DNA from: Hydractinia symbiolongicarpus
Taxonomy: Eukaryota; Cnidaria; Hydrozoa; Anthoathecata; Hydractiniidae
Length of the DNA: 64,000 bases
Reading direction: 5' to 3'
Assembly: GCF_029227915.1 (NCBI RefSeq)
Contig: NC_079883.1
Location: 17,982,001-18,046,000 of the forward strand
A program made the translations under genes and the position numbers. Shown here one piece after another: positions 44,615 through 57,002 of this stretch (positions are counted from its first letter, which is position 1; every line of letters begins with the position of its first letter). The notes beneath the pieces are model-generated. The model was not told the DNA's origin and ran no database searches. It saw nothing but the letters and a program-made list of their open reading frames with translations.

Positions 44615-47426
44615 CTTTGAGAGTGGAAGGATAAGACCAATGATAACCTGCGCAGGCACGTGCAACCACGTGATATACGTGTAAGGCCTTTATTAGTGTA
44701 CAAGAGGCTATATTACAGCCCTTAGCGGCTTGTACGTGTGGCTGACGCTGTTATAAAACCATGGCGCAATGAAAAACTACTTGGGACGTCGTAGTTCATT
44801 GAGAGTGGAAGGAGAAGACTTATGGTAACCTGCGCAGGCACGTGCAACCACGTGATATATGTGTAAGGCCTTTATTAGGCTGCAAAAGGCCATATTACAG
44901 TCGTTAGACGCATGTACCCGTAGTTAACGGTGTTATAACGCCATGGCGCAATGGAAAACGACTTGTGACGTCGTAGTCCATTGAGAGAGGAAGGATTAGA
45001 CCAATGGTAACCTGTGCAGGCACGTGCAACCACGTGATATACGTGTAAGGCCTTTATTAGGCTGCAAGAGGCACCCTTTAGGGGCCTGTACACGTGGTTG
45101 ACGGCGCTGTCAAGCCGAAGCCCCATGGAAAACAACTTGGGACGTCGTAGTCGATTGAGCGTGGAAGGATAAGACCAATGATAACCTGCGCAGGAACGTG
45201 CAACCACGTGATATACGTGTAAGGCCTTTATTAGGGTGCAAGAGGCTATATTACAGCCCTTAGGGGACTGTGCGCGTGGCTGACGCTGTTATAAAGCCAT
45301 GGGCATTTGCAAGCAACTTGGGACGTCGTAGTCCATTGCGAGTACATGGACTAGTCCGATCGTAACTTGGGCAGGCACGTGGAACTACGTGATTTATGTG
45401 TGCGGCCTCTATTAGGCAGCAAAAGGCCTTACTATAACCTTTAGAGGCCTGTACACGTGGCTGACTGTGTTATAAAGCCATGGCGCAATGGAAAACCACT
45501 TGGGACGTCGTAGTCCATCTAGAGTGGAAGGATAAGACCACTGCTAACCTGCGCAGGCACGTGCAACCACGTGATTTATGTATACGGACTTTATTAGGCC
45601 GCAAAAGGCCATTTTACAGCCTTTAGGGGCCTGTACACGTGTTTGACGGTGTTGTAAAGCCGTGGCGCTATGGAAAACAACTTGGGACTTCGTAGTCTTT
45701 TGAGAGTGGAAGGACAAGACCAATGATAACCTGCGCAGGCACGTGCAACCACGTGATATACGTGTAAGGCCTTTATTAGTGTACAAGAGGCTATATCAGC
45801 CCTTAGGGGCTTGTACGTGTGGCTGACGCTGTTATAAAGCCATGGCGCAATGGAAAACTACTTGGGACGTCGTAGTTCATTGAGAGTGGAAGGAGAAGAC
45901 TAATGGTAACCTGCGCAGGCACGTGCAACCACGTGATATATGTGTAAGGCCTTTATTAGGCTGCAAGAGGCCTTATTACAGTCGTTAGACGCATGTACTT
46001 GTAGTTAAGAGTGTTATAACGCCAGGGTGCAATGGAAAACGACTTGTGACGTCGTAGTCCATTGAGAGTGGAAGGATTACACCAATGGTAACCTGCGCAG
46101 GCACGTGGAACAACACGAATTGGGTGTACGGCCTTTATTAGGCTGCAAAAGGTGATTTTACAGCCTTTAGAGACCTGTACACGTGTTTGACGGTGTTGTA
46201 AAGCCGTGGCGTATTGGAAAACCACTTGGGACGTCGTAGTCCATTGAGAGCGGAAGGATAACACCAATGCTAATCTGTGCAGGCACGTGCAACCACGTGA
46301 TATACGTGTAAGGCCTTTATTAGGCTGCAAGAGGCAGCCTTTAGGGTCCTGTACACGTGGTTGACGGTGTTGTGAAGCCGTGGCCCTATGGAAAACAACT
46401 TGGGACGTCGTAGTCGATTGAGCGCGGAAGGATAAGACCAATGATAACCTGCGCAGGAGCGTGCAACCACGTGATATACGTGTAAGGCCTTTATTAGGCT
46501 GCAAGAGGCCATATTACAGTCGTTAGACGCATGTACTTGTAGTTAACGGTGTTATAACGCCATGGCGCAATGGAAAACGACTTGTGACGTCGTAGTCCAT
46601 TGAGAGAGGAAGGATTAGACCAATGGTAACCTGCGCAGGCACGTGGAACAACGTGATTTATGTATACGGACTTTATTAGGCCGCAAAAGGCCATATTACA
46701 GCATTTAGGGGCCTGTACACGTGTTTGACGGTGTTGTGAAGCCGTGGCGCTATGAAAAACAACTTGGGACTTCGTAGTCCTTTGAGAGTGGAAGGATAAG
46801 ACCAATGATAACCTGCGCAGGCACGTGCAACCACTTGATATACGTGTAAGGTCTTTATTAGGCCGCAAGAGGCCATATTACAGTCGTTAGACGCATGTAC
46901 TCGTAGTTAACGGTGTTATAACGCCATGGCGCAACGGAAAACGACTTGGGACGTCGTAGTCCATTGAGAGGGGAAGGATTAGACCAATGGTAACCTGCGC
47001 AGGAACGTGCAACCACGTGATATACGTGTAAGGCCTTTATTAGGGTACGAGAGGCTATATTACAGCCGTTTGGGGCCTGTGCGCGTGGCTGACGCTGTTA
47101 TAAAGCTATGGCGCAATGGAAAACAACTTGGGACGTCGTAGTCCATTGAGAGTGGAAGGATAAGACCAATGGTAACCTGCGCAGGCATGTACAACCACGT
47201 GATATACGTGTAAGGCCCTTATTAGTGTACAAGAGGCTATATTACAGCCCTTAGGGGCTTGTACGTGTGAATGACGCTGTTATAAAGCCATGACACAATG
47301 GTAAACAACTTGGAACGTCGTAGTCCATTGAGAGTGGAAGGATTAGACGAATAGTAACCTGCGCAGGCACGTGTACCAACGCGAATTGAGTGTACGGCCT
47401 TTATTAGGCTGCAAAAGGTCATATTA
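44615..47426. repeat. 2.8-kb block, copy 1 of the 9,576-bp-offset pair
   Basis: It matches about 54190-57002 at an offset of 9,575-9,576. Anchors are the H monomer at 45057 against 54632 and the GTGTGAATGACGC monomer near 47225 against 56801. The match stops near 47426, where CAGCCTTTAGAGACC here faces CAGTCGTTAGACGC at 57002. The left boundary is approximate because the flanking monomers are similar. Confidence 0.78.
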
Positions 47427-50400
47427 CAGCCTTTAGAGACCTGTACACGTGGTTGACGGTGTTATAACACCATGGCGCAATGGAAAACGACTTGTGACGT
47501 CGTAGTCCATTGAGAGTGGAAGGATTAGACCAATGGTAACCTGCGCAGGCACATGGAACAACGTGATTTATGTATACGGACTTTATTAGGCCGCAAAAGG
47601 CCATATGACAGCCTTTAGGGGCCTGTACACGTGTTTGACGGTGTTGTGAAGCCGTGGCGCTATGAAAAACAACTTGGGACTTCGTAGTCCTTTGAGAGTG
47701 GAAGGATAAGACCAATGATAACCTGCGCAGGCACGTGCAACCACGTGATATACGTGTAAGGCCTTTATTAGGCTGCAAAAGGCCATATTACAGCCTTTAG
47801 AGACCTGTACACGTGGTTGACGGTGTTATAAAGCTGTGGCGCAATTGCAAACAACTTGGGACGTCTTAGTCCATTGAAAGTGGAAAGATTAGTCCGATCG
47901 TAACTTGCGCAGGCACGTGGAACAATGTGATTTATGTGTACGGCCTCTAATAGGCAGCAAAAGGCCATACTATAGCCTTTAGAGGCATGTACACGTGGCT
48001 GACTGTGTTATAAAGCCGTGGCGCAATGGAAAACAACTTGGGACTTCGTAGTCCTTTGAGAGTGGAAGGATAAGACCAATGATAACCTGCGCAGGCACGT
48101 GCAACCACGTGATATACGTGTAAGGCATTTATTAGTGGAGAAGAGGCTATATTACAGCCCTTAGGGGCTTGTACATGTGGCTGACGCTGTTATAAAGCCA
48201 TGGCGCAATGGAAAACTACTTGGGACGTCGTAGTTCATTGAGAGTGGAAGGAGAAGACCAATGGTAACCTGCGCAGGCACGTGCAACCACGTGATATACG
48301 TGTAAGGCCTTTATTAGGCTGCAAGAGGCCATATTACAGTCGTTAGACGCATGTACTTGTAGTTAACGGTGTTATAACGCCATGGCGCAATGGAAAACGA
48401 CTTGTGACGTCGTAGTCCATTGAGAGTGGAAGGATTAGACCAATGGTAACCTGCGCAGGCACGTGGAACAACGTGATTTATGTATACGGACTTTATTAGG
48501 CCGCAAAAGCCAATATTACAGCCTTTAGGGGCCTGTACACGTGTTTGACGGTGTTGTGAAGCCGTGGCGCTATGGAAAACAACTTGGGACTTCGTAGTCC
48601 TTTGAGAGTGGAAGGATAAGACCAATGATAACCTGCGCAGGCACGTGCAACCACGTGATATACGTGTAAGGCCTTTATTAGTGTACAAGAGGCTATATTA
48701 CAGCCCTTAGCCGCTTGTACGTGTGGCTGACGCTGTTATAAAACCATGGCGCAATGAAAAACTACTTGGGACGTCGTAGTTCATTGAGAGTGGAAGGAGA
48801 AGACTTATGGTAACCTGCGCAGGCACGTGCAACCACGTGATATATGTGTAAGGCCTTTATTAGGCTGCAAAAGGCCATATTACAGTCGTTAGACGCATGT
48901 ACCCGTAGTTAACGGTGTTATAACGCCATGGCGCAATGGAAAACGACTTGTGACGTCGTAGTCCATTGAGAGAGGAAGGATTAGACCAATGGTAACCTGT
49001 GCAGGCACGTGCAACCACGTGATATACGTGTAAGGCCTTTATTAGGCTGCAAGAGGCACCCTTTAGGGGCCTGTACACGTGGTTGACGGCGCTGTCAAGC
49101 CGAGGCCCCATGGAAAACAACTTGGGACGTCGTAGTCGATTGAGCGTGGAAGGATAAGACCAATGATAACCTCCGCAGGAACGTGCAACCACGTGATATA
49201 CGTGTAAGGCCTTTATTAGGTTGCAAGAGGCTATATTACAGCCCTTAGGGGACTGTGCGCGTGGCTGACGCTGTTATAAAGCCATGGCGCATTTGCAAGC
49301 AACTTGGGACGTCGTAGTCCATTGCGAGTACATGGACTAGTCCGATCGTAACTTGGGCAGGCACGTGGAACTACGTGATTTATGTGTGCGGCCTCTATTA
49401 GGCAGCAAAAGGCCATACTATAACCTTTAGAGGCCTGTACACGTGGCTGACTGTGTTATAAAGCCATGGCGCAATGAAAAACCACTTGGGACGTCGTAGT
49501 CCATCTAGAGTGGAAGGATAAGACCACTGCTAACCTGCGCAGGCACGTGCAACCACGTGATTTATGTATACGGACTTTATTAGGCCGCAAAAGGCCATTT
49601 TACAGCCTTTAGGGGCCTGTACACGTGTTTGACGGTGTTATAAAGCCATGGCGCAATGGAAAACTACTTGGGACGTCGTAGTTCATTGAGAGTGGAAGGA
49701 GAAGACTAATGGTAACCTGCGCAGGCACGTGCAACCACGTGATATATGTGTAAGGCCTTTAATAGGCTGCAAAAGGCGAAACTACAGCCTTTAGGGGCCT
49801 GTACACTTGGTTGACGGTGTTGTAAAGCCGTGGCGCTATGGAAAACAACTTGGGACATCGTAGTCCATTGAAAGGGGAGGGATAAGACCAATGCTAACCT
49901 GCTCAGGCACGTGCAACCACGTGATATACGTGTAAGGCCTTTATTAGGCTGCAAGAGGCCTTATTACAGTCGTTAGACGCATGTACTTGTAGTTAAGAGT
50001 GTTATAACGCCATGGTGCAATGGAAAACGACTTGTGACGTCGTAGTCCATTGAGAGTGGAAGGATTACACCAATGGTAACCTGCGCAGGCACGTGGAACA
50101 ACACGAATTGGGTGTACGGCCTTTATTACGCTGCAAAAGGTGATATTACAGCCTTTAGAGACCTGTACACGTGTTTGACGGTGTTGTAAAGCCGTGGCGT
50201 ATTGGAAAACCACTTGGGACGTCGTAGTCCATTGAGAGTGGAAGGATAACACCAATGCTAATCTGTGCAGGCACGTGCAACCACGTGATATACGTGTAAG
50301 GCCTTTATTAGGCTGCAAGAGGCAGCCTTTAGGGGCCTGTACACGTGGTTGACGGTGTTGTGAAGCCGTGGCGCAATGAAAAACTACTTGGGACGTCGTA

Positions 50401-53400
50401 GTTCATTGAGAGTGGAAGGAGAATAACCTGCGCAGGCGCGTGCAACCACGTGATATATGTGTAAGGCCTTTATTAGGCTGCAAAAGGCCATATTACAGTC
50501 GTTAGACGCATGTACCCGTAGTTAAAGGTGTTATTACGCCATGGCGCAATGGAAAACAACTTGGGACGTCGTAGTCCATTGAGAGTGGAAAGATAAGACC
50601 AATGGTAACTTGCGCAGGCACGTGCAACCACGTGATATACGTGTAAGGCCTTTATTAGGCTGCAAAAGGTCATATTACAGCCTTTAGAGACCTGTACACG
50701 TGGTTGACGGTGTTATAAAGCTGTGGCGCAATTGCAAACAACTTGGGACGTCTTAGTCCATTGAAAGTGGAAAGATTAGTCCGATCGTAACTTGCGCAGG
50801 CACGTGGAACAATGTGATTTATGTGTACGGCCTCTAATAGGCAGCAAAAGGCCATACTATAGCCTTTAGAGGCATGTACACGTGGCTGACTGTGTTATAA
50901 AGCCGTGGCGCAATGGAAAACAACTTGGGACTTCGTAGTCCTTTGAGAGTGGAAGGATAAGACCAATGATAACCTGCGCAGGCACGTGCAACTACGTGAT
51001 ATACGTGTAAGGCCTTTATTAGTGGAGAAGAGGCTATATTACAGCCCTTAGGGGCTTGTACATGTGGCTGACGCTGTTATAAAGCCATGGCGCAATGGAA
51101 AACTACTTGGGACGTCGTAGTTCATTGAGAGTGGAAGGAGAAGACCAATTGTAACCTGCGCAGGCACGTGCAACCACGTGATATACGTGTAAGGCCTTTA
51201 TTAGGCTGCAAGAGGCCATATTACAGTCGTTAGACGCATGTACTTGTAGTTAACGGTGTTATAACGCCATGGCGCAATGGAAAACGACTTGTGACGTCGT
51301 AGTCCATTGAGAGTGGAAGGATTAGACCAATGGTAACCTGCGCAGGCACGTGGAACAACGTGATTTATGTATACGGACTTTATTAGGCCGCAAAAGCCAA
51401 TATTACAGCCTTTAGGGGCCTGTACACGTGTTTGACGGTGTTGTGAAGCCGTGGCGCTATGGAAAACAACTTGGGACTTCGTAGTCCTTTGAGAGTGGAA
51501 GGATAAGACCAATGATAACCTGCGCAGGCACGTGCAACCACGTGATATACGTGTAAGGCCTTTATTAGTGTACAAGAGGCTATATTACAGCCCTTAGCGG
51601 CTTGTACGTGTGGCTGACGCTGTTATAAAACCATGGCGCAATGAAAAACTACTTGGGACGTCGTAGTTCATTGAGAGTGGAAGGAGAAGACTTATGGTAA
51701 CCTGCGCAGGCACGTGCAACCACGTGATATATGTGTAAGGCCTTTATTAGGCTGCAAAAGGCCATATTACAGTCGTTAGACGCATGTACCCGTAGTTAAC
51801 GGTGTTATAACGCCATGGCGCAATGGAAAACGACTTGTGACGTCGTAGTCCATTGAGAGAGGAAGGATTAGACCAATGGTAACCTGTGCAGGCACGTGCA
51901 ACCACGTGATATACGTGTAAGGCCTTTATTAGGCTGCAAGAGGCACCCTTTAGGGGCCTGTACACGTGGTTGACGGCGCTGTCAAGCCTAGGCCCCATGG
52001 AAAACAACTTGGGACGTCGTAGTCGATTGAGCGTGGAAGGATAAGACCAATGATAACCTGCGCAGGAACGTGCAACCACGTGATATACGTGTAAGGCCTT
52101 TATTAGGGTGCAAGAGGCTATATTACAGCCCTTAGGGGACTGTGCGCGTGGCTGACGCTGTTATAAAGCCATGGCGCATTTGCAAGCAACTTGGGACGTC
52201 GTAGTCCATTGCGAGTACATGGACTAGTCCGATCGTAACTTGGGCAGGCGCGTGGAACTACGTGATTTATGTGTGCGGCCTCTACTAGGCAGCAAAAGGC
52301 CATACTATAACCTTTAGAGGCCTGTACACGTGGCTGACTGTGTTATAAAGCCATGGCGCAATGGAAAACCACTTGGGACGTCGTAGTCCATCTAGAGTGG
52401 AAGGATAAGACCACTGCTAACCTGCGCAGGCACGTGCAACAACGTGATTTATGTATACGGACTTTATTAGGCCGCAAAAGGCCATTTTACAGCCTTTAGG
52501 GGCCTGTACACGTGTTTGACGGTGTTGTAAAGCCGTGGCGCTATGGAAAACAACTTGGGACTTCGTAGTCTTTTGAGAGTGGAAGGACAAGACCAATGAT
52601 AACCTGCGCAGGCACGTGCAACCACGTGATATACGTGTAAGGCCTTTATTAGTGTACAAGAGGCTATATCAGCCCTTAGGGGCTTGTACGTGTGGCTGAC
52701 GCTGTTATAAAGCCATGGCGCAATGGAAAACTACTTGGGACGTCGTAGTTCATTGAGAGTGGAAGGAGAAGACTAATGGTAACCTGCGCAGGCACGTGCA
52801 ACCACGTGATATATGTGTAAGGCCTTTAATAGGCTGCAAAAGGCGAAACTACAGCCTTTAGGGGCCTGTACACTTGGTTGACGGTGTTGTAAAGCCGTGG
52901 CGCTATGGAAAACAACTTGGGACATCGTAGTCCATTGAAAGGGGAGGGATAAGACCAATGCTAACCTGCGCAGGCACGTGCAACCACGTGATATACGTGT
53001 AAGGCCTTTATTAGGCTGAAAGAGGCCTTATTACAGTCGTTAGACGCATGTACTTGTAGTTAAGAGTGTTATAACGCCATGGTGCAATGGAAAACGACTT
53101 GTGACGTCGTAGTCCATTGAGAGTGGAAGGATTACACCAATGGTAACCTGCGCAGGCACGTGGAACAACACGAATTGGGTGTACGGCCTTTATTACGCTG
53201 CAAAAGGTGATATTACAGCCTTTAGAGACCTGTACACGTGTTTGACGGTGTTGTAAAGCCGTGGCGTATTGGAAAACCACTTGGGACGTCGTAGTCCATT
53301 GAGAGTGGAAGGATAACACCAATGCTAATCTGTGCAGGCACGTGCAACCACGTGATATACGTGTAAGGCCTTTATTAGGCTGCAAGAGGCAGCCTTTAGG

Positions 53401-54189
53401 GGCCTGTACACGTGGTTGACGGTGTTGTGAAGCCGTGGCGCAATGAAAAACTACTTGGGACGTCGTAGTTCATTGAGAGTGGAAGGAGAATAACCTGCGC
53501 AGGCGCGTGCAACCACGTGATATATGTGTAAGGCCTTTATTAGGCTGCAAAAGGCCATATTACAGTCGTTAGACGCATGTACCCGTAGTTAACGGTGTTA
53601 TTACGCCATGGCGCAATGGAAAACAACTTGGGACGTCGTAGTCCATTGAGAGTGGAAGGATAAGACCAATGGTAACTTGCGCAGGCACGTGCAACCACGT
53701 GATATACGTGTAAGGCCTTTATTAGGCTGCAAAAGGTCATATTACAGCCTTTAGAGACCTGTACACGTGGTTGACGGTGTTATAAAGCTGTGGCGCAATT
53801 GCAAACAACTTGGGACGTCTTAGTCCATTGAAAGTGGAAAGATTAGTCCGATCGTAACTTGAGCAGGCACGTGGAACAATGTGATTTATGTGTACGGCCT
53901 CTAATAGGCAGCAAAAGGACATACTATAGCCTTTAGAGGCATGTACACGTGGCTGACTGTGTTATAAAGCCGTGGCGCAATGGAAAACAACTTGGGACTT
54001 CGTAGTCCATTGAGAGTGGAAGGATTAGACCAATGGTAACCTGTGCAGGCACGTGGAACAACGTGATTTATGTATACGGACTTTATTAGGCCGCAAAAGC
54101 CAATATTACAGCCTTTAGGGGCCTGTACACGTGTTTGACGGTGTTGTGAAGCCGTGGCGCTATGGAAAACAACTTGGAACTTCGTAGTC
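47427..54189. repeat. Tandem HORs of 2.7-3.1 kb
   Basis: The same series of monomers recurs at 2,887 bp (H monomers 49042 and 51929), then 2,703 bp (51929 and 54632). Other landmarks recur at 3,067 bp, for example the D-prime monomer starts near 50473 and 53540. Period changes of about 180 and 364 bp show gain or loss of one or two monomers between copies. The short 173-bp C-like monomers near 50.3 and 53.4 kb are fused to a G-type start (GAGGCAGCC then GGCGCAATGAAAAAC), a hybrid I did not see elsewhere. Confidence 0.8.
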
Positions 54190-57002
54190 CTTTGAGAGTG
54201 GAAGGATAAGACCAATGATAACCTGCGCAGGCACGTGCAACCACGTGATATACGTGTAAGGCCTTTATTAGTGTACAAGAGGCTATATTACAGCCCTTAG
54301 CGGCTTGTACGTGTGGCTGACGCTGTTATAAAACCATGGCGCAATGAAAAACTACTTGGGACGTCGTAGTTCATTGAGAGTGGAAGGAGAAGACTTATGG
54401 TAACCTGCGCAGGCACGTGCAACCACGTGATATATGTGTAAGGCCTTTATTAGGCTGCAAAAGGCCATATTACAGTCGTTAGACGCATGTACCCGTAGTT
54501 AACGGTGTTATAACGCCATGGCGCAATGGAAAACGACTTGTGACGTCGTAGTCCATTGAGAGAGGAAGGATTAGACCAATGGTAACCTGTGCAGGCACGT
54601 GCAACCACGTGATATACGTGTAAGGCCTTTATTAGGCTGCAAGAGGCACCCTTTAGGGGCCTGTACACGTGGTTGACGGCGCTGTCAAGCCGAGGCCCCA
54701 TGGAAAACAACTTGGGACGTCGTAGTCGATTGAGCGTGGAAGGATAAGACCAATGATAACCTGCGCAGGAACGTGCAACCACGTGATATACGTGTAAGGC
54801 CTTTATTAGGGTGCAAGAGGCTATATTACAGCCCTTAGGGGACTGTGCGCGTGGCTGACGCTGTTATAAAGCCATGGCGCATTTGCAAGCAACTTGGGAC
54901 GTCGTAGTCCATTGCGAGTACATGGACTAGTCCGATCGTAACTTGGGCAGGCGCGTGGAACTACGTGATTTATGTGTGCGGCCTCTATTAGGCAGCAAAA
55001 GGCCATACTATAACCTTTAGAGGCCTGTACACGTGGCTAACTGTGTTATAAAGCCATGGCGCAATGGAAAACCACTTGGGACGTCGTAGTCCATCTAGAG
55101 TGGAAGGATAAGACCACTGCTAACCTGCGCAGGCACGTGCAACCACGTGATTTATGTATACGGACTTTATTAGGCCGCAAAAGGCCATTTTACAGCCTTT
55201 AGGGGCCTGTACACGTGTTTGACGGTGTTGTAAAGCCGTGGCGCTATGGAAAACAACTTGGGACTTCGTAGTCTTTTGAGAGTGGAAGGACAAGACCAAT
55301 GATAACCTGCGCAGGCACGTGCAACCACGTGATATACGTGTAAGGCCTTTATTAGTGTACAAGAGGCTATATCAGCCCTTAGGGGCTTGTACGTGTGGCT
55401 GACGCTGTTATAAAGCCATGGCGCAATGGAAAACTACTTGGGACGTCGTAGTTCATTGAGAGTGGAAGGAGAAGACTAATGATAACCTGCGCAGGAACGT
55501 GCAACCACGTGATATACGTGTAAGGCCTTTATTAGGCTGCAAGAGGCCTTATTACAGTCGTTAGACGCATGTACTTGTAGTTAAGAGTGTTATAACGCCA
55601 TGGTGCAATGGAAAACGACTTGTGACGTCGTAGTCCATTGAGAGTGGAAGGATTACACCAATGGTAACCTGCGCAGGCACGTGGAACAACACGAATTGGG
55701 TGTACGGCCTTTATTAGGCTGCAAAAGGTGATATTACAGCCTTTAGAGACCTGTACACGTGTTTGACGGTGTTGTAAAGCCGTGGCGTATTGGAAAACCA
55801 CTTGGGACGTCGTAGTCCATTGAGAGTGGAAGGATAACACCAATGCTAATCTGTGCAATCACGTGCAACCACGTGATATACGTGTAAGGCCTTTATTAGG
55901 CTGCAAGAGGCAGCCTTTAGGGGCCTGTACACGTGGTTGACGGTGTTGTGAAGCCGTGGCCCTATGGAAAACAACTTGGGACGTCGTAGTCGATTGAGCG
56001 CGGAAGGATAAGACCAATGATAACCTGCGCAGGAACGTGCAACCACGTGATATACGTGTAAGGCCTTTATTAGGCTGCAAGAGGCCATATTACAGTCGTT
56101 AGACGCATGTACTTGTAGTTAACGGTGTTATAACGCCATGGCGCAATGGAAAACGACTTGTGACGTCGTAGTCCATTGAGAGAGGAAGGATTAGACCAAT
56201 GGTAACCTGCGCAGGCACGTGGAACAACGTGATTTATGTATACGGACTTTATTAGGCCGCAAAAGGCCATATTACAGCATTTAGGGGCCTGTACACGTGT
56301 TTGACGGTGTTGTGAAGCCGTGGCGCTATGAAAAACAACTTGGGACTTCGTAGTCCTTTGAGAGTGGAAGGATAAGACCAATGATAACCTGCGCAGGCAC
56401 GTGCAACCACTTGATATACGTGTAAGGTCTTTATTAGGTCGCAAGAGGCCATATTACAGTCGTTAGACGCATGTACTCGTAGTTAACGGTGTTATAACGC
56501 CATGGCGCAACGGTAAACGACTTGGGACGTCGTAGTCCATTGAGAGGGGAAGGATTAGACCAATGGTAACCTGCGCAGGAACGTGCAACCACGTGATATA
56601 CGTGTAAGGCCTTTATTAGGGTACGAGAGGCTATATTACAGCCGTTTGGGGCCTGTGCGCGTGGCTGACGCTGTTATAAAGCTATGGCGCAATGGAAAAC
56701 AACTTGGGACGTCGTAGTCCATTGAGAGTGGAAGGATAAGACCAATGGTAACCTGCGCAGGCATGTACAACCACGTGATATACGTGTAAGGCCCTTATTA
56801 GTGTACAAGAGGCTATATTACAGCCCTTAGGGGCTTGTACGTGTGAATGACGCTGTTATAAAGCCATGACACAATGGTAAACAACTTGGAACGTCGTAGT
56901 CCATTGAGAGTGGAAGGATTAGACGAATAGTAACCTGCGCAGGCACGTGTACGAACGCGAATTGAGTGTACGGCCTTTATTAGGCTGCAAAAGGTCATAT
57001 TA
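54190..57002. repeat. 2.8-kb block, copy 2 of the 9,576-bp-offset pair
   Basis: This is the second copy of 44615-47426. It has private changes, for example CTGTGCAATCACGTG near 55853 where the usual text is CTGTGCAGGCACGTG, TTAGGTCGC near 56436, and GTACGAACGCG near 56949. It contains G, H, K and D/E monomers. Confidence 0.78.
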
